Positions 23,339 through 24,605 of a stretch of DNA of 24,605 nt are shown piece by piece; the first letter of the stretch is position 1, and every line of letters starts with the position of its first letter. Both the position numbers and the translations under genes were made by a program. Origin of the DNA: CAUPWF01 sp964369755 (lineage in GTDB: Bacteria > Bacillota > Clostridia > Lachnospirales > Lachnospiraceae); NCBI GenBank assembly GCA_964369755.1, contig CAYJFY010000037.1, positions 1 to 24,605 of the forward strand, in the 5' to 3' direction. The notes under the pieces are model-generated. The model did no database searches and was not told where the DNA came from. It was given only the letters and a program-made list of their open reading frames with translations.

Positions 23339-24206
23339 TCTGTTTCACCTTTTTCTTTCTATCCATACTCAATATCAATATTACTAAAAATAAAATTGCT
23401 GTAATCAACTTCATACTCTGTGGTTCGAATTGACGAATTGCGATTGCAACACATCCTTTGTAGATAATAGAACCAATCAGCACCGCCGTTGTCGCCTTGA
23501 AGAACGTTAGATTCTTAAATAAACCTGTACCTATGATTACACTTGCCAATCCAATTACAATCGCACCTGTCCCCATTGAGATTTCAAACACCCTTTGTTC
23601 TTGTGCAAATATGCACCCTGCTAAGCTCACTAAACCATTTGCAATTGCCAAGCCAATGATTTTTACATTCCCCAAATCCTTCGCCAATGAAGTAACCAAG
23701 GTTTCGTTATCCCCCACTGCTCGTAGTAAAAATCCTGATTTTGTCTTCATAAATAAATCCAATAATATCTTACAGATTACTGTAATGATAATGATGATAA
23801 CCAATGTCGCTAATGAGCTATCTCCAAAGATGTTCTCCACCATAGCGTTTTTGAATATTGTATCCTGAGAAAATAATGGCACATTGGATGTTCCCGCAAT
23901 ATATAGGTTGATAGACCATAGTGCTGTCATCATAATAATTCCCGATAACAAATCCCTCACTTTGAACTTTACATGAATCAATCCTGTACATATTCCCGCC
24001 AATGCTCCGACTGCAAATGATGCCGCCAAGGTAAGATATGGATTTACTCCATTTGTAATCAATATTGCTGTAACAGATGCGCCTAGCGGAAAGCTCCCAT
24101 CTACCGTCAAATCTGGAAAATCCAAAATTTTATAAGTAATATATACTCCCAATGCTAGGATTCCATATACCAACCCTTGCTCTAATACTGTAATCAATAA
24201 ATCCAT
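23331..24206 (-). CDS. ABC importer permease (COG4120, TrpY-like)
   Basis: The 291-residue membrane protein has about eight helices. It contains the family segment YKILDFPDLTVDGSFPLGASV (about residues 25-45), shown here across two shorter parts: DFPDLTVDGSFPLG and ASVTAILITNG. It also has a glycine-rich middle stretch (VRDLLSGIIMMTALWSINLYI) and a C-terminal basic tail (DRKKKVKQNA). This family forms the membrane pore of an amino-acid-like importer. It follows the binding-protein gene after two bases and overlaps the ATPase gene by 8, a clear operon order of binding protein, permease, ATPase. Confidence 0.93.
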   Translation of the reverse strand: MDLLITVLEQGLVYGILALGVYITYKILDFPDLTVDGSFPLGASVTAILITNGVNPYLTLAASFAVGALAGICTGLIHVKFKVRDLLSGIIMMTALWSINLYIAGTSNVPLFSQDTIFKNAMVENIFGDSSLATLVIIIIITVICKILLDLFMKTKSGFLLRAVGDNETLVTSLAKDLGNVKIIGLAIANGLVSLAGCIFAQEQRVFEISMGTGAIVIGLASVIIGTGLFKNLTFFKATTAVLIGSIIYKGCVAIAIRQFEPQSMKLITAILFLVILILSMDRKKKVKQNA

Positions 24207-24208
24207 GT

Positions 24209-24605
24209 CTACTCCTCAATACTATCAAATGTTTCAGCTGCTGTTTCAATTACCGCTGCATCAATGGTCAATCCTAATTTTTCTGCTACCGCACTATTGT
24301 AATATAGAGCAACTTCTGTCACCGTTTCAAATGGAATTTCTGACGCTTTTGTTTCTCCTTTTAGAACCTGTGCTGCCATAGCTCCCGTTTGTTTTCCTAA
24401 TGCCACATAGTCGATTCCTTGTGCTGCTAAACAACCGATTTTTACTTGTTCGATTTCACTTCCAAACACTGGAATATTCTTCTCAAATGCCATCTCTAGA
24501 ATCGTTGGCAATGAACTTACCACTGTGTTGTCTGTCAAGTTTGTCATGCAATCCACTTGAGACAACAAATCTTCTGTTGCAAGTGAAATATCAGCCGTTG
24601 AAGAA
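24209..24605 (-). CDS. ABC importer substrate-binding protein (COG2984, TrpX-like), C-terminal part
   Basis: Only the last 132 codons are in the window; the frame is open to the right edge, so the start, signal peptide and lipobox lie outside. The visible part, beginning near DISLATEDLLSQVDCMTNLTDN and ending AETFDSIEE, contains IPVFGSEIEQVKIGCLAAQG and DYVALGKQTGAMAAQVLKG, which fit the second lobe of the ABC_sub_bind fold. A short in-frame TTG at 24568 is not a true start because the frame continues upstream with family-like sequence. It feeds ligand to the permease and ATPase encoded just downstream. Confidence 0.9.
   Translation of the reverse strand, partial: SSTADISLATEDLLSQVDCMTNLTDNTVVSSLPTILEMAFEKNIPVFGSEIEQVKIGCLAAQGIDYVALGKQTGAMAAQVLKGETKASEIPFETVTEVALYYNSAVAEKLGLTIDAAVIETAAETFDSIEE

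Noticed and set aside
23497..23868. A 123-codon open frame opposite the ABC importer permease
   Set aside because: It is antisense to a strongly supported membrane protein; hydrophobic codons read backwards often leave such frames open.

Overview
The window looks like chromosome from a low-GC anaerobic Firmicute, most likely a clostridial (Lachnospiraceae-like) species. Grounds: A+T-rich intergenic DNA, strong AGGAGG-type ribosome binding sites, TTGACA/TATAAT-type promoters, Class I ECF transporter genes, a pyrB-pyrI pair and an ABC-F protein of a Firmicute type. Genus cannot be fixed from sequence alone. Most genes are on the minus strand. A three-gene plus-strand island lies at 11122-14912. 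No tRNA, rRNA, CRISPR array, insertion sequence or phage gene was seen.

Right to left along the minus strand. (a) 22565-24605: a substrate-binding protein (cut by the window edge), permease and ATPase forming an ABC importer of the TrpXYZ-like (COG2984/COG4120/COG1101) type. (b) 15043-22269: a tightly packed nine-gene operon behind a near-consensus promoter (TTGACA-17-TATACT) and a roughly 180-nt leader that can fold just before the first ribosome binding site. It encodes a dedicated ECF transporter (S component, T component, two ATPases), three lipoproteins and one membrane-anchored protein on the outer face, and a cytoplasmic MobB-like P-loop protein with a C-terminal iron-sulfur-type cysteine cluster. 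The four outer proteins appear to share a cysteine-free domain resembling the sulfite-oxidase/molybdopterin-binding fold. One also carries an FMN-binding domain and another an alkaline-phosphatase-like domain. This is the best candidate for an undescribed system; I infer uptake or salvage of a cofactor-like molecule, with no direct evidence for the substrate.

(c) 11122-14912 (plus): a family 2 glycosyltransferase, a flippase-like multi-pass protein and an ABC-F ATPase. Between this island and operon (b) is a nested palindromic element (14920-15039): a perfect 10-bp outer inverted repeat enclosing two GC-rich hairpins. One hairpin has a close copy at 22499-22544, so a dispersed REP-like palindrome family is present.

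(d) 2490-10903 (minus): patatin-like hydrolase, pyrB, pyrI, beta-carbonic anhydrase, LUD-domain protein, a PAP2 phosphatase whose catalytic C-terminus is lost, two membrane diguanylate cyclases and a membrane GGDEF-EAL protein, ending at a terminator-like hairpin. A promoter (TTGAAT-17-TATAAT) precedes the patatin gene. (e) 1-2346 (minus): an ECF-type sigma factor, a membrane protein, an ABC ATPase and the start of an ABC-2 permease, overlapping like one regulated export unit.
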